Counted from the stretch's first letter, positions 6,572-13,585 are shown. The stretch is DNA of 14,224 nucleotides from Streptosporangiaceae bacterium (GCA_025934635.1 JAICWX010000227.1:1-14224); one strand, 5' to 3'. Numbers and translations: made by a program. The notes: a model not told the origin generated them from the letters alone.

Positions 6572-8776
6572 CTAGCTGGCGCTGGCGCCGGGTTCGTCGT
6601 CCTGCGGGACGGCGCCCGGCGCCTCCGGCTCGCCCGGATGGACGGCGGCCGGGAACACGTCCGTGCCGGACAGATCCCAGATGAAGCCAGGCTGGGCAGC
6701 CCCGGCCGATCCCGCATTGGCTGAACCGGCCCCGGTTGAGCCAGCTCCCGTTGAGCCGGCCCCAGCTGAGCCAGCACTGAGAACCAGGCCGGCCGCGCGG
6801 GATGGCACGGTGAAGTCGGGCGCCTGCGGCGGCGCGTAGTCGAGGGGAACCGGGGCCGCCGCGAAGCCGAGGCTCGGCCGGGTCGGCAGCTGCACCCGCG
6901 TCGGGAAGTCGGGGAAGTCGTCGCCCTCGCGGGCCAGTGGCCGCGGCGGGAAGTCCGGGTCCGGCGACGTGCCGAACTCGAACGGCGCGGGCAGCATGGC
7001 GTCGGGCGGCATGGCGGGCAGGTCGGCCATGTCACCGGGTACCCGGATGCCGGGACCCGGATCCAGCGGGAGGGCGCTGTTCGCCGTCATCGGCAGCGAC
7101 CCGAACGTGCGCCCGGGCTCCGCCGCGGGCGCCCACGGCGGCCCGGGGTAGCCGTCGGCCAGCCCCTTGACCGCCTTGGCGGCCTTGGGGGCCGGGGTCA
7201 TGGCCGGGCGGAACGGCGCGCCCGGAGCGTGCGGCCCGCTGGCCGAAGCCTGCATCTCACCCAGGCCACCGCCGGTAAAGCCCCCGGTCGCCGTCCAGCT
7301 GGCGGGCGGTCCCGGCGGCGACTCAGGGACCCCAGAGAACCCCAGGGCCGTGGGGGGCGGCTGCACCCGGCTCAGCCCGCTGAGCCCGGCGATGGCCAGC
7401 GGTGACCCGGATGCCAGCTCGGGCTTGCGGTGCTCGTGCAGGCCGCGGGGCCGGGCCCGGCTCGACGCGGCCTCCGCCGCCGCCCGGGCCTTTTCCCGCC
7501 GGGAGCGCATGGCCAGGAGCAGCACGACGAGCAGCGCGATCAGCCCGGCCAGGCCCGCCACCGCGTAACGGACCAGCGAACTGGCCAGGGAGCCGTCGCT
7601 CGCCTGGTGCGCCGCGGCCGTCGACAGCCGCTGGGGCTGGTGCGACGGGACCGGCGCGCCGGCCGCGGCCGGGGTGGCAGGCTGGCTGATCCCGTTGAGG
7701 CTCGCGGCCAGGCTGACCGCCCGGGCCGCGTCGATGGTGCCGAGCCCGGCGCCCGGGATGCTGGTGCGGGCCGGGGTCACGCTCCCGGCCAGCACCTGAC
7801 TCACCTGGGCGCCGGTGAGGTGCGGGAACCTGGACAAGATGAGCGCGGCCACGCCGGACACGATGCCGCTGGACACGCTGGTGGAACTGATCGGCGCGTA
7901 GCCGCCGGACGGCGACGCGGCGGTCAGGCTGACGCCGGGCGCGGTCAGCGTCACGAAGGAATGCCTGCTGCTGAACGAGGCGACCTGCCCGTTCCGGGCG
8001 ACGGCCCCCACCGCGATGACGCCGGGGTAGGCGGCCGGGTAGTCCACCAGGCCGGCCCCTTCGCCGTCGTCGCCCGCCGGGGCGATCAGGATCACGTCCT
8101 TGCTCAGCGCGTTCGCCACCGCCGCCTGCTCGGCCGGGCTGCCGCCGGCCGCGGCCGGGTTGCCCTGGCCGGTCACGCCGCCCGTGCCCGGGTCCATCGG
8201 CAGCTCGATGATCCGGGCGCCGTGGTCGACCGCGTAGGTGATGCCCGCGGCGATGGCCCCGGGCAGCTTCCCGGCGATGGCCTGGTCGGCGTTCAGCGGG
8301 TCGTTGAATTCCAGCGAGACCCGGATGGAGAGGATCTTCGCCGCGGGGGCGACGCCGAGGATGCCGTCGGCGTGGCCGGTGCCGTGCCCGTGCCCGGCGA
8401 TGATCCCGGCCACCGCGGTCCCGTTGACGCCCCAGAACGGCCCGCCCGCGGTCCGGCCCGAGCCGGACAGATCCGGTCCGGTCGTCACCGACCCGGCCAG
8501 GTCGGGATGCCGGGGGTCGACGCCGGTGCCGAGCACGGCCACGGTGACCCCGGCCCCCTGAGTGGACGGCCAGGCCTGGGTCACGTGCAGGCGGCCCAGC
8601 CACCATTCCTGGGCCTGCACCGGGTCACTCGCCAGCACCACCTCACCCGCCCGCACGGCGTCACCGGCGCGCGCGTCACCGGCGGCTGCGGCCGAGGCCG
8701 GCCAGGAAACAGCGACGATGGCGGCCAGGCCTGCGGCAACCGGGATCAGGGTGCTGCGAAGCGATGGGTGTGACAC
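6572..8776 (-). CDS. Membrane-anchored subtilisin-like (S8) protein, probable pseudoprotease
   Basis: 734 aa from GTG 8776. Seen in order: signal peptide (residues 1-32, Arg7, hydrophobic 10-25, ASAAAA), subtilisin-fold domain (about 55-360), low-complexity linker, TM helix (about 402-423) followed by basic MRSRREKAR, then a ~300-residue Pro/Gly/Ala-rich tail predicted cytoplasmic. This plan resembles mycosins (MycP) of type VII secretion, but no ESX genes are here. Catalytic positions are altered: VAVLGTGVD has Gly83 for the Asp of VAVx[13 protein letters not shown] has Asn118 for the His of HGT; APAGDDG has Asp236 for the oxyanion Asn of AAGN. Only Ser300 in STSVSSG remains, in a degraded GTSMAxP box. 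It is thus probably non-proteolytic, perhaps a binding or sensory protein (inference). The start is chosen for the signal peptide; GGAGG at 8791-8795 is rather far (14 nt). A start at 9010 would bury the signal peptide and overlap the DUF3263 control region. Confidence 0.85.
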   Translation of the reverse strand: MSHPSLRSTLIPVAAGLAAIVAVSWPASAAAAGDARAGDAVRAGEVVLASDPVQAQEWWLGRLHVTQAWPSTQGAGVTVAVLGTGVDPRHPDLAGSVTTGPDLSGSGRTAGGPFWGVNGTAVAGIIAGHGHGTGHADGILGVAPAAKILSIRVSLEFNDPLNADQAIAGKLPGAIAAGITYAVDHGARIIELPMDPGTGGVTGQGNPAAAGGSPAEQAAVANALSKDVILIAPAGDDGEGAGLVDYPAAYPGVIAVGAVARNGQVASFSSRHSFVTLTAPGVSLTAASPSGGYAPISSTSVSSGIVSGVAALILSRFPHLTGAQVSQVLAGSVTPARTSIPGAGLGTIDAARAVSLAASLNGISQPATPAAAGAPVPSHQPQRLSTAAAHQASDGSLASSLVRYAVAGLAGLIALLVVLLLAMRSRREKARAAAEAASSRARPRGLHEHRKPELASGSPLAIAGLSGLSRVQPPPTALGFSGVPESPPGPPASWTATGGFTGGGLGEMQASASGPHAPGAPFRPAMTPAPKAAKAVKGLADGYPGPPWAPAAEPGRTFGSLPMTANSALPLDPGPGIRVPGDMADLPAMPPDAMLPAPFEFGTSPDPDFPPRPLAREGDDFPDFPTRVQLPTRPSLGFAAAPVPLDYAPPQAPDFTVPSRAAGLVLSAGSAGAGSTGAGSTGAGSANAGSAGAAQPGFIWDLSGTDVFPAAVHPGEPEAPGAVPQDDEPGASAS
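6723..6782 (-). repeat. Four 15-bp repeats encoding GAGST-type pentapeptides
   Basis: Units at 6723-6737, 6738-6752, 6753-6767 and 6768-6782 each read GAGCCRGCNCCNGTT-like on the plus strand. They encode repeated Gly-Ala-Gly-Ser-Thr / Asn-Ala-Gly-Ser-Ala pentapeptides in the cytoplasmic tail of the pseudoprotease. The repeat is probably length-variable between strains. Confidence 0.75.
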
Positions 8777-8955
8777 TTGGTCAGATATCTCCTCCGGGCT
8801 GGCCGAGCAGGCCTGCGGTAGCGAAGTTTCCGACCCGGCCTCTGTAATCGTGCCATGCGGCCGCCGCCCGTGGAATGCGTCACCGGCGAATTGTTTGGCC
8901 GATGGGCGCCAGCGCAATCCGGGCACCGGCCTCACCTGGGTACACCCGCCCCCGG

Positions 8956-8986
8956 CGGGTACGGTCAGCTGTCGGGTACGGTCAGC
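8956..8986. repeat. Two direct 14-bp repeats upstream of the DUF3263-otsB pair
   Basis: CGGGTACGGTCAGC occurs at 8956-8969 and again at 8973-8986, 17 bp apart. They end 24 bp before the DUF3263 start, within the 234-bp divergent region shared with the S8 gene. The spacing and place suggest a regulator-binding site, or overlap with the promoter (TACGGT matches TANNNT). No regulator is known to me for this motif. Nothing else is recognisable in 8777-8955. Confidence 0.6.
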
Positions 8987-9010
8987 AGTAACCGGGCCGG
9001 AGGAGGTCAT

Positions 9011-9256
9011 ATGTCCGGGTTGTCAGAGGCTGACTTGCGGATCCTGGCGTTTGAGCGGCGCGGCTGGCGCTCGTCGGGGGTGAAGGAGCAGGCCATCGCC
9101 GACGTCCTCGACATGTCGGCTACCCGGTACTACCAGCTGCTGAACGAGCTCATCGACCGGCCGGAAGCGCTCGCCGCCGACCCGGTGCTGGTCAAGCGGC
9201 TGCAGGCGCAGCGGGCCCGGCGCCAGCGGATGCGGTCGCCGCGGAAGGCCAGGTGA
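9011..9256 (+). CDS. DUF3263 family protein (small helix-turn-helix-like)
   Basis: 81 aa, with the DUF3263 pattern: LSEADLRILAFERRGWR, VKEQAIADVLDMSATRYYQL, then LIDRPEALAADPVLVKRL and an Arg/Lys-rich C-terminus (RARRQRMRSPRKAR). The middle segment looks like a helix-turn-helix similar to sigma-factor region 4, so DNA binding is plausible, but the family has no established function. The start ATG 9011 has AGGAGG at 9001-9006 (4-nt gap, or GGAGG at 8999-9003). Its TGA overlaps the GTG of otsB (GTGA), so the two are translationally coupled, which may tie it to trehalose control. Confidence 0.88.
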   Translation: MSGLSEADLRILAFERRGWRSSGVKEQAIADVLDMSATRYYQLLNELIDRPEALAADPVLVKRLQAQRARRQRMRSPRKAR

Positions 9257-10074
9257 CGCTGCCCCGGCCGCGCACCGCGGCCGGCCAGGCCGGCCTGGCC
9301 GCGCTGCTGGCGGACCCGCGGCACGCGCTGATCGCGGCGGACTTCGACGGCACGCTGTCCCCGATCGTCGCCCGCCCGGGCGACGCCCGGGCCCATTCAG
9401 GCGCGGTGCCCGCGCTGACCGCGCTGGCCGGGGTGGTCGGCACGGTCGCGGTCATCACCGGCCGGCCCGCGGCGGAGGCGGTGACCCTGGGCGGCCTCGC
9501 GGCCATCCCGGGACTGGTGGTGATCGGCCACTACGGCTGGCAGCGCTGGCAGGACGGCCAGCTGGCCGACGCGCCGCCCCCGGCCGCGGTGGCGGCCGCC
9601 CGCGCGGCCCTGCCCGGCGTGCTCCGCGCGGCGGGCGCCCCCGACGGCACTTGGGTCGAGGACAAGGGGCACGCGATGGCCGTGCACACCCGCGGCGCGG
9701 CCAGCCCGGAGGATGCGCTGGCCCGCCTCCGCGGCCCGCTCGGCGACCTCGCCGAACGCCTGGGGCTGGCCGCGGAATCCGGCCGCCTGGTCATCGAGCT
9801 GCGCCCGCCGGGCGTGGACAAAGGGACCGCGCTGACCGGTCTGGCCGGCGAGCGGGCCGCCCGTTCGGTCCTGTTCTGCGGGGATGACCTCGGGGACCTG
9901 CCCGCCTTCGCCGCGGTGCGCGCGCTGCGGGCCGGCGGCGTCCCCGGCTGCGCCGTGGCCAGCGCCAGCGCGGAATCGCCGCGGGTGGCCGACGCGGCCG
10001 ACCTGGTGGTGGCCGGACCCGGCGGGGTGGTAGACCTGCTCACGGCGCTGGCCGGCCAGCTCACGAAGAATTGA
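9253..10074 (+). CDS. otsB: Trehalose-6-phosphate phosphatase OtsB
   Basis: 273 aa HAD-superfamily phosphatase of the trehalose-phosphatase family. Motif I is DFDGTLSPI (nucleophile Asp30, acid/base Asp32), motif II lies in AVITGR (66-71), the family segment is VEDKGHAMAVH (135-145) with ELRPPGVDKGTAL (Lys190), and motif III is FCGDDLGDLPAF (Asp211, Asp212, Asp215). It dephosphorylates trehalose-6-phosphate to trehalose in the cytoplasm. It starts at GTG 9253, overlapping the DUF3263 stop by 4 nt (GTGA), and faces otsA with a 28-bp gap, so the two trehalose genes are convergent rather than in one operon. Confidence 0.95.
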   Translation: MTLPRPRTAAGQAGLAALLADPRHALIAADFDGTLSPIVARPGDARAHSGAVPALTALAGVVGTVAVITGRPAAEAVTLGGLAAIPGLVVIGHYGWQRWQDGQLADAPPPAAVAAARAALPGVLRAAGAPDGTWVEDKGHAMAVHTRGAASPEDALARLRGPLGDLAERLGLAAESGRLVIELRPPGVDKGTALTGLAGERAARSVLFCGDDLGDLPAFAAVRALRAGGVPGCAVASASAESPRVADAADLVVAGPGGVVDLLTALAGQLTKN

Positions 10075-10102
10075 ACCGAACGAGTGAGCTGCTACGCCCC
10101 GG

Positions 10103-11686
10103 TCAGGACCCGAGCGACGCGAGCTGGTCGCCCAGCCACCGGGCCGGCGGATCCGCCGCGGCCGTGGCGGCGAGCGCGGCGCTGCGCCGCTGGCGCTCGG
10201 CCGCGGGCATGGCCAGCGCCTGGTGCAGGGCCTCGGCCGTCTCGGTGATGTCGAACGGGTTGACCAGCAGGGCGTCGGCGGCCAGGGTCGCGGCCGCGCC
10301 GGCCTCGCGGGAGAGCACCAGCGCGCAGCCGCGCTCGGAGAGCACCGGGCCCTCCTGGGCGACCAGGTTCATGCCGTCCCTGATCGGGTTGACGAGCAGC
10401 ACGTCGGCCAGCGAGCACGCGGCCAGCGACCGCGGGTAGTCGTCCTTCACCTCCAGGATCAGCGGGTTCCAGTCCGCGGTGCCGAACTCCCCGGTGATCT
10501 CGAGGGCGAGCTGCCGCACCCGTTCGGTGTAGGCGCGGTACTCCGCCAGGTCGGAGCGGGACGGGTAGGCGAAGGCCAGGTGGACGACCCGGCCCCGCCA
10601 TTGCGGCCGGGTCGTGAGCAGCTCGCGGTACGCGACCAGGCCGCGGACGATGTTCTTGGACAGCTCGGTGCGGTCGACCCGGACGATCAGCTGGCGGTCG
10701 CCCGCGGCCTGGCGCAGGATGCCCGCGTGGGCCTGGACGTCCCCGGCCCGGGCGCGCTCCCGCAGGGCGGAGGCGTCCACGCCGAGCGGGTGGACGGCGA
10801 CCTCGGTGACGTGCCCCCGGTAGGTCACCCACCCGGCCGGCCCGCCGGGCCGGTCCGCGCCGCCCCGCTCGCCGTCAGCCCGCTCTCCGTCCGCAGGCCC
10901 GGCATCGGCCCGTACGACGTCGGCCCGCACCACATCGGCACCGAGCAGCGCGGCGCAGCAGTCCATGAACGCCGCGGCCCATCGCCCGGCGTGGAAGCCG
11001 GCCCGGTCCGCGCCGAGGATGCCGTCGAGCAGCGCCCGGGCGATGTCGGCCGGGAGCATCCGGTAGTAGTCCGGCGTTGCCCAGGGCGTATGGCAGAAGT
11101 ACCCCACGCCTGCCCGGCGGGCGGCGTCGCCCAGCCGCTCCCGCAGCAGCCGCGGGACCAGGCACAGGTGGTAGTCCTGGATCAGGATCCGCAGGCGGCG
11201 GGAGGCAGGCCGGTCCTGGCCGGCCTGCCGGGTTCCCGCCTCCTGGACCCCCGCCTCCTGGGCCAGGGCGTCGGCGAACATCTCGTTGTAGGCGACATAG
11301 GACTCCCAGTCGCGGCGGAACCCGGCCCCGAACTGCGGCTGGTCGGGGGTGTCGAAAAGCTGGTGGAGCAGGAACCACAGGGTCGAGTTGGCCATGTTGT
11401 TGTAGGCGCGGCCGAAGATGCCCGGCGGGATGTCGAGCATCCGCACCGGGATGTCGGCCCGCAGGCCCTCGCCGGGATCGCCGCCCTGCCGGGCGACCAC
11501 GCGGTCCGCGTCGCTGAGGGCGGCGCAGATCCAGGTGGCGCTGGACCCGGGGCCGAGTGCGGCCAGCCCGTCGGTAACCCCGGCGATCATGCCGCCGCCG
11601 CCCCGCCGCCCGGTCAGCGAGCCGTCGGCACCGAACTGGTACGAGATCGGGCCGCGGTTGGACGCCACGAGCACTCGCTGGTTCAT
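10103..11686 (-). CDS. otsA: Trehalose-6-phosphate synthase, GT20 family
   Basis: 527 aa GT20 glycosyltransferase that joins UDP-glucose and glucose-6-phosphate into trehalose-6-phosphate. Seen: N-terminal VASNRGPISY and glycine loop GRRGGGGMIAGV, QDYHLCLVPRLLR, YFCHTPWATPDYYRML (in place of HIPFP of the E. coli enzyme; this is the form I associate with actinobacteria), VRVDRTELSKNIVRGL with nucleotide-binding Arg/Lys, AFAYPSR, and NPIRDGMNLVAQEGPVLSE. A low-complexity Ala/Asp/Gly insert follows GADVVRADVVRADAG, before WVTYRGHVTEV; it is probably a surface loop. Its distance from classical OtsA leaves room for a different acceptor, but otsB next door supports trehalose. The start ATG 11686 lacks a Shine-Dalgarno, so the transcript may be leaderless. 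Confidence 0.9.
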   Translation of the reverse strand: MNQRVLVASNRGPISYQFGADGSLTGRRGGGGMIAGVTDGLAALGPGSSATWICAALSDADRVVARQGGDPGEGLRADIPVRMLDIPPGIFGRAYNNMANSTLWFLLHQLFDTPDQPQFGAGFRRDWESYVAYNEMFADALAQEAGVQEAGTRQAGQDRPASRRLRILIQDYHLCLVPRLLRERLGDAARRAGVGYFCHTPWATPDYYRMLPADIARALLDGILGADRAGFHAGRWAAAFMDCCAALLGADVVRADVVRADAGPADGERADGERGGADRPGGPAGWVTYRGHVTEVAVHPLGVDASALRERARAGDVQAHAGILRQAAGDRQLIVRVDRTELSKNIVRGLVAYRELLTTRPQWRGRVVHLAFAYPSRSDLAEYRAYTERVRQLALEITGEFGTADWNPLILEVKDDYPRSLAACSLADVLLVNPIRDGMNLVAQEGPVLSERGCALVLSREAGAAATLAADALLVNPFDITETAEALHQALAMPAAERQRRSAALAATAAADPPARWLGDQLASLGS

Positions 11687-11694
11687 AGTCCGGC

Positions 11695-11700
11695 AGGCTA
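11695..11700 (-). promoter_or_regulatory. Possible -10 element giving a leaderless otsA transcript
   Basis: On the minus strand TAGCCT (TANNNT) is followed by eight bases and then the otsA ATG, the spacing expected when transcription begins at the start codon. The lack of a Shine-Dalgarno agrees. No good -35 is visible. Confidence 0.3.
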
Positions 11701-11737
11701 GAGCATCCCTACGCGGGCCACACGGCGCCCCCTGAGG

Positions 11738-11743
11738 TATTCT
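11738..11743 (+). promoter_or_regulatory. Possible -10 element of the riboswitch transcript
   Basis: TATTCT fits TANNNT and lies 29 bp before the riboswitch P1 stem, so transcription would start near 11750, giving a short lead-in to the aptamer. No clear -35 is seen 17 bp upstream. Confidence 0.3.
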
Positions 11744-11772
11744 GAAGACAGCTTGAACAAAACTGAATATCG

Positions 11773-11910
11773 CTCATCCAGAGGGGTGGAGGGATCGGCC
11801 CTGCGAAGCCCCGGCAACCTAGCGCGCACGCATGCCCGTCGTAAACGGCGAGGCGCGCGGCATGGTGCCAACTCCGACCCGTGGTCAAGGTGACCACTGG
11901 GAAAGATGGG
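11773..11910 (+). promoter_or_regulatory. SAM-I (S-box) riboswitch aptamer
   Basis: The S-box core is clear: GAGGGATCGGCCCTGCGAAG, CCCCGGCAACC and GGTGCCAACTCC. Pairings I can trace: P1 CTCATC (11773-11778) with GATGGG (11905-11910, one G-U pair); P2 GGGGT (11783-11787) with GCCCC (11808-11812); P3 built on GCGCGC arms around 11822-11859; the pseudoknot UCGG (11795-11798) with CCGA (11874-11877); P4 GTGGTCA (11881-11887) with TGACCAC (11891-11897). The P1 3' strand runs straight into the Shine-Dalgarno of the next gene, with no terminator hairpin between, so SAM binding most likely blocks translation. It should lower expression of 11927-13195 when SAM is plentiful. Confidence 0.95.
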
Positions 11911-11926
11911 AAGGAAGTCCTCGCCG

Positions 11927-13195
11927 GTGACCACAGCAACGACACGAACAGCCCCCGCGTCCTCCGGATTCGGCTACGCCACCGGGCTCTCCTGCCGCGA
12001 ATGCGGCCACGTCTACGAGCTCGGCCCGTACTACGCCTGCGAAGAGTGCTTCGGCCCGCTGGAAGTCCGCTACGACTACCCGGCGCTGACCCGGGCGGAC
12101 ATCGAAGCCGGCCCGCCGAACATGTGGCGCTACGCGCCGCTGCTCCCGGTCCCGCCGGACATCGCGTCCCGGCCCACCACCGAGCCCGGCTACACCAAGC
12201 TGATCCGCGCCGACAACCTCGCCCACGCGCTGGGCATGCGCCGCCTGTGGGTCAAGGACGACCGGGGCAACCCGACGCACTCGTTCAAGGACCGGGTGGT
12301 CGCGGTGGCCCTGTCCGCCGCCACCGAGATGGGCTTCAAGGTGCTGGCCTGCCCGTCCACCGGAAACCTGGCCAACGCGGTGGCTGCCGCGGCGGCGCGG
12401 GCCGGGGTGCGCTCGGTGGTCATGGTGCCCGCCGACCTGGAACTGCAGAAGATCATCACCACCTCGGTCTACGGCGGCACGTTCATCACCGTGGACGGCA
12501 CCTACGACGACGTGAACCGGCTGGCCTCCGAGCTGGCCGGCGAGCACCCGGACTGGGCCTTCGTCAACGTCAACGTCCGGCCCTACTACGCCGAGGGGTC
12601 CAAGACGCTCGGCTTCGAGATCGCCGAGCAGCTCGGGTGGCGGCTCCCCGAGCAGGTCGTGGTGCCGATCGCGTCGGGCGCGCAGCTGGTGAAGGTGGAC
12701 AAGGGCTTCACCGAGCTGACCTCGCTCGGACTGGTGCCGCCGGCCCCGTGGCGGGTGTTCGGGGCGCAGGCGACCGGCTGCTCGCCGGTGTCGGCCGCCT
12801 TCGCGGCCGGCCACGACGTGGTCCGGCCGGTCCGCCCGGACACCATCGCCAAGTCGCTGGCCATCGGCAACCCGGCCGACGGTCCCTACGTGCTCGACGT
12901 GGTGCGCCGCACCGGCGGGTCGATCGCCGACGTGAGCGACGACGAGGTGGTCGACTCCATCCGGCTGCTCGCGGCCACCGAGGGCATCTTCGGCGAGACC
13001 GCCGGCGGCGTCACCCTGGGCGTGCTGCGCAAGCTGCTCAAGGAGGGCCGGCTCGACCCGGACGCCGAGACCGTGATCATCAACTCCGGCGACGGGCTCA
13101 AGACCCTGGACGCGGTCGCCGATGCGGTGGACGTGCCCGACCCGATCAGGCCCACCCTCGACGCATTCACCGAGCGGTATCCGGCGGTCGGCTAG
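11927..13195 (+). CDS. thrC: Threonine-synthase-family PLP enzyme, probable homocysteine-forming enzyme of methionine synthesis
   Basis: 422 aa, fold-type II PLP enzyme of the threonine synthase family. N-terminal zinc-ribbon-like motif CRECG...YACEEC (Cys 23, 26, 38, 41); PLP lysine Lys121 in GNPTHSFKDR; phosphate cup PSTGNLAN (143-150). Start: GTG 11927, because AAGGA (11911-11915) precedes it; an in-frame ATG at 11906 lies inside the riboswitch P1 stem and has no ribosome site. Usual annotation would be threonine synthase (O-phosphohomoserine to threonine). Context argues otherwise: a SAM-I riboswitch in front and a CysO-like sulfur carrier behind suggest O-phosphohomoserine plus protein thiocarboxylate to homocysteine, as I recall for MetM in Streptomyces. 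Late motifs also differ from classical ThrC: GETAGGV where EPASA is usual and NSGDGLKTL for TGHGLKD. Family assignment is firm; substrate is inferred. Confidence 0.9.
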   Translation: MTTATTRTAPASSGFGYATGLSCRECGHVYELGPYYACEECFGPLEVRYDYPALTRADIEAGPPNMWRYAPLLPVPPDIASRPTTEPGYTKLIRADNLAHALGMRRLWVKDDRGNPTHSFKDRVVAVALSAATEMGFKVLACPSTGNLANAVAAAAARAGVRSVVMVPADLELQKIITTSVYGGTFITVDGTYDDVNRLASELAGEHPDWAFVNVNVRPYYAEGSKTLGFEIAEQLGWRLPEQVVVPIASGAQLVKVDKGFTELTSLGLVPPAPWRVFGAQATGCSPVSAAFAAGHDVVRPVRPDTIAKSLAIGNPADGPYVLDVVRRTGGSIADVSDDEVVDSIRLLAATEGIFGETAGGVTLGVLRKLLKEGRLDPDAETVIINSGDGLKTLDAVADAVDVPDPIRPTLDAFTERYPAVG

Positions 13196-13209
13196 CGCGC
13201 CCGGTAACG

Positions 13210-13248
13210 CGGACCTTCTCGAGCACGGACTTTCTCCCGAGCACGGAC
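13210..13248. repeat. Imperfect CGGAC-YTTCTC-GAGCA repeats before the sulfur-carrier gene
   Basis: CGGAC occurs at 13210, 13226 and 13244, each followed by a C/T-rich stretch; GAGCACGGAC is exact at 13221-13230 and 13239-13248. They fill the gap between the PLP enzyme and the carrier gene. The pyrimidine-rich repeats could be an untranslated spacer or a binding site; they may also be a decayed duplication. Confidence 0.5.
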
Positions 13249-13273
13249 CTCTCTCTCACACGGAGGCAATGTC

Positions 13274-13585
13274 GTGGCTGTGCAGGTGCGCATCCCCACC
13301 ATCCTGCGGACTTACACCGACGGCGCGGCGGAGGTGACCGCGATGGAGGGGACCCTCCGCGAGGTCATCGCCGGCCTGGACGCCGCCTATCCCGGGCTGG
13401 GCGGCCGGATCCTTGACGACACCGGGAAACTGCGTCGTTTTGTTAACGTCTACGTCGGCGACGAGGATGTGCGGTTCGCGCAGGGCCTCGACACGCCGGT
13501 ACCAGCCGGGGAACGGGTTTCCGTCATCCCCGCAGTGGCTGGCGGGGCGCCCGTGACGGCAGAGAACACGGGCCAGATGACGTGA
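13274..13585 (+). CDS. CysO/MoaD/ThiS-like sulfur carrier protein with C-terminal extension
   Basis: 103 aa ubiquitin-like beta-grasp protein. The segments RIPTILRTYTDG, KLRRFVNVYVGDEDVRF and VSVIPAVAGG closely resemble mycobacterial CysO, whose C-terminal Gly-Gly is adenylated and converted to a thiocarboxylate that hands sulfur to the PLP enzyme CysM. Here Gly90-Gly91 is followed by 12 extra residues (APVTAENTGQMT), so a protease must trim it before it can carry sulfur, as for QbsE-type carriers. Start GTG 13274 has GGAGG (13262-13266) 7 nt upstream; an ATG at 13269 is out of frame. It lies 78 bp after the ThrC-like gene on the same strand with no terminator between, so it is probably co-transcribed under the SAM riboswitch. 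Neither a MoeB-type activating enzyme nor a Mec/JAMM protease is in the window. Confidence 0.9.
   Translation: MAVQVRIPTILRTYTDGAAEVTAMEGTLREVIAGLDAAYPGLGGRILDDTGKLRRFVNVYVGDEDVRFAQGLDTPVPAGERVSVIPAVAGGAPVTAENTGQMT

Noticed and set aside
8777..9010. 78-residue N-terminal extension of the S8 protein
   Set aside because: It would place the signal peptide internally and overlap the DUF3263 ribosome site and start region; its sequence is low in structure.
11752..11757. TTGAAC as a -35 box for the riboswitch transcript
   Set aside because: A -10 at the right distance would fall inside the aptamer's P1 stem, so it cannot drive a complete riboswitch.
11906..11926. ATG at 11906 as start of the ThrC-like gene
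   Set aside because: It lies within the riboswitch P1 stem and has no Shine-Dalgarno, whereas GTG 11927 follows AAGGA.
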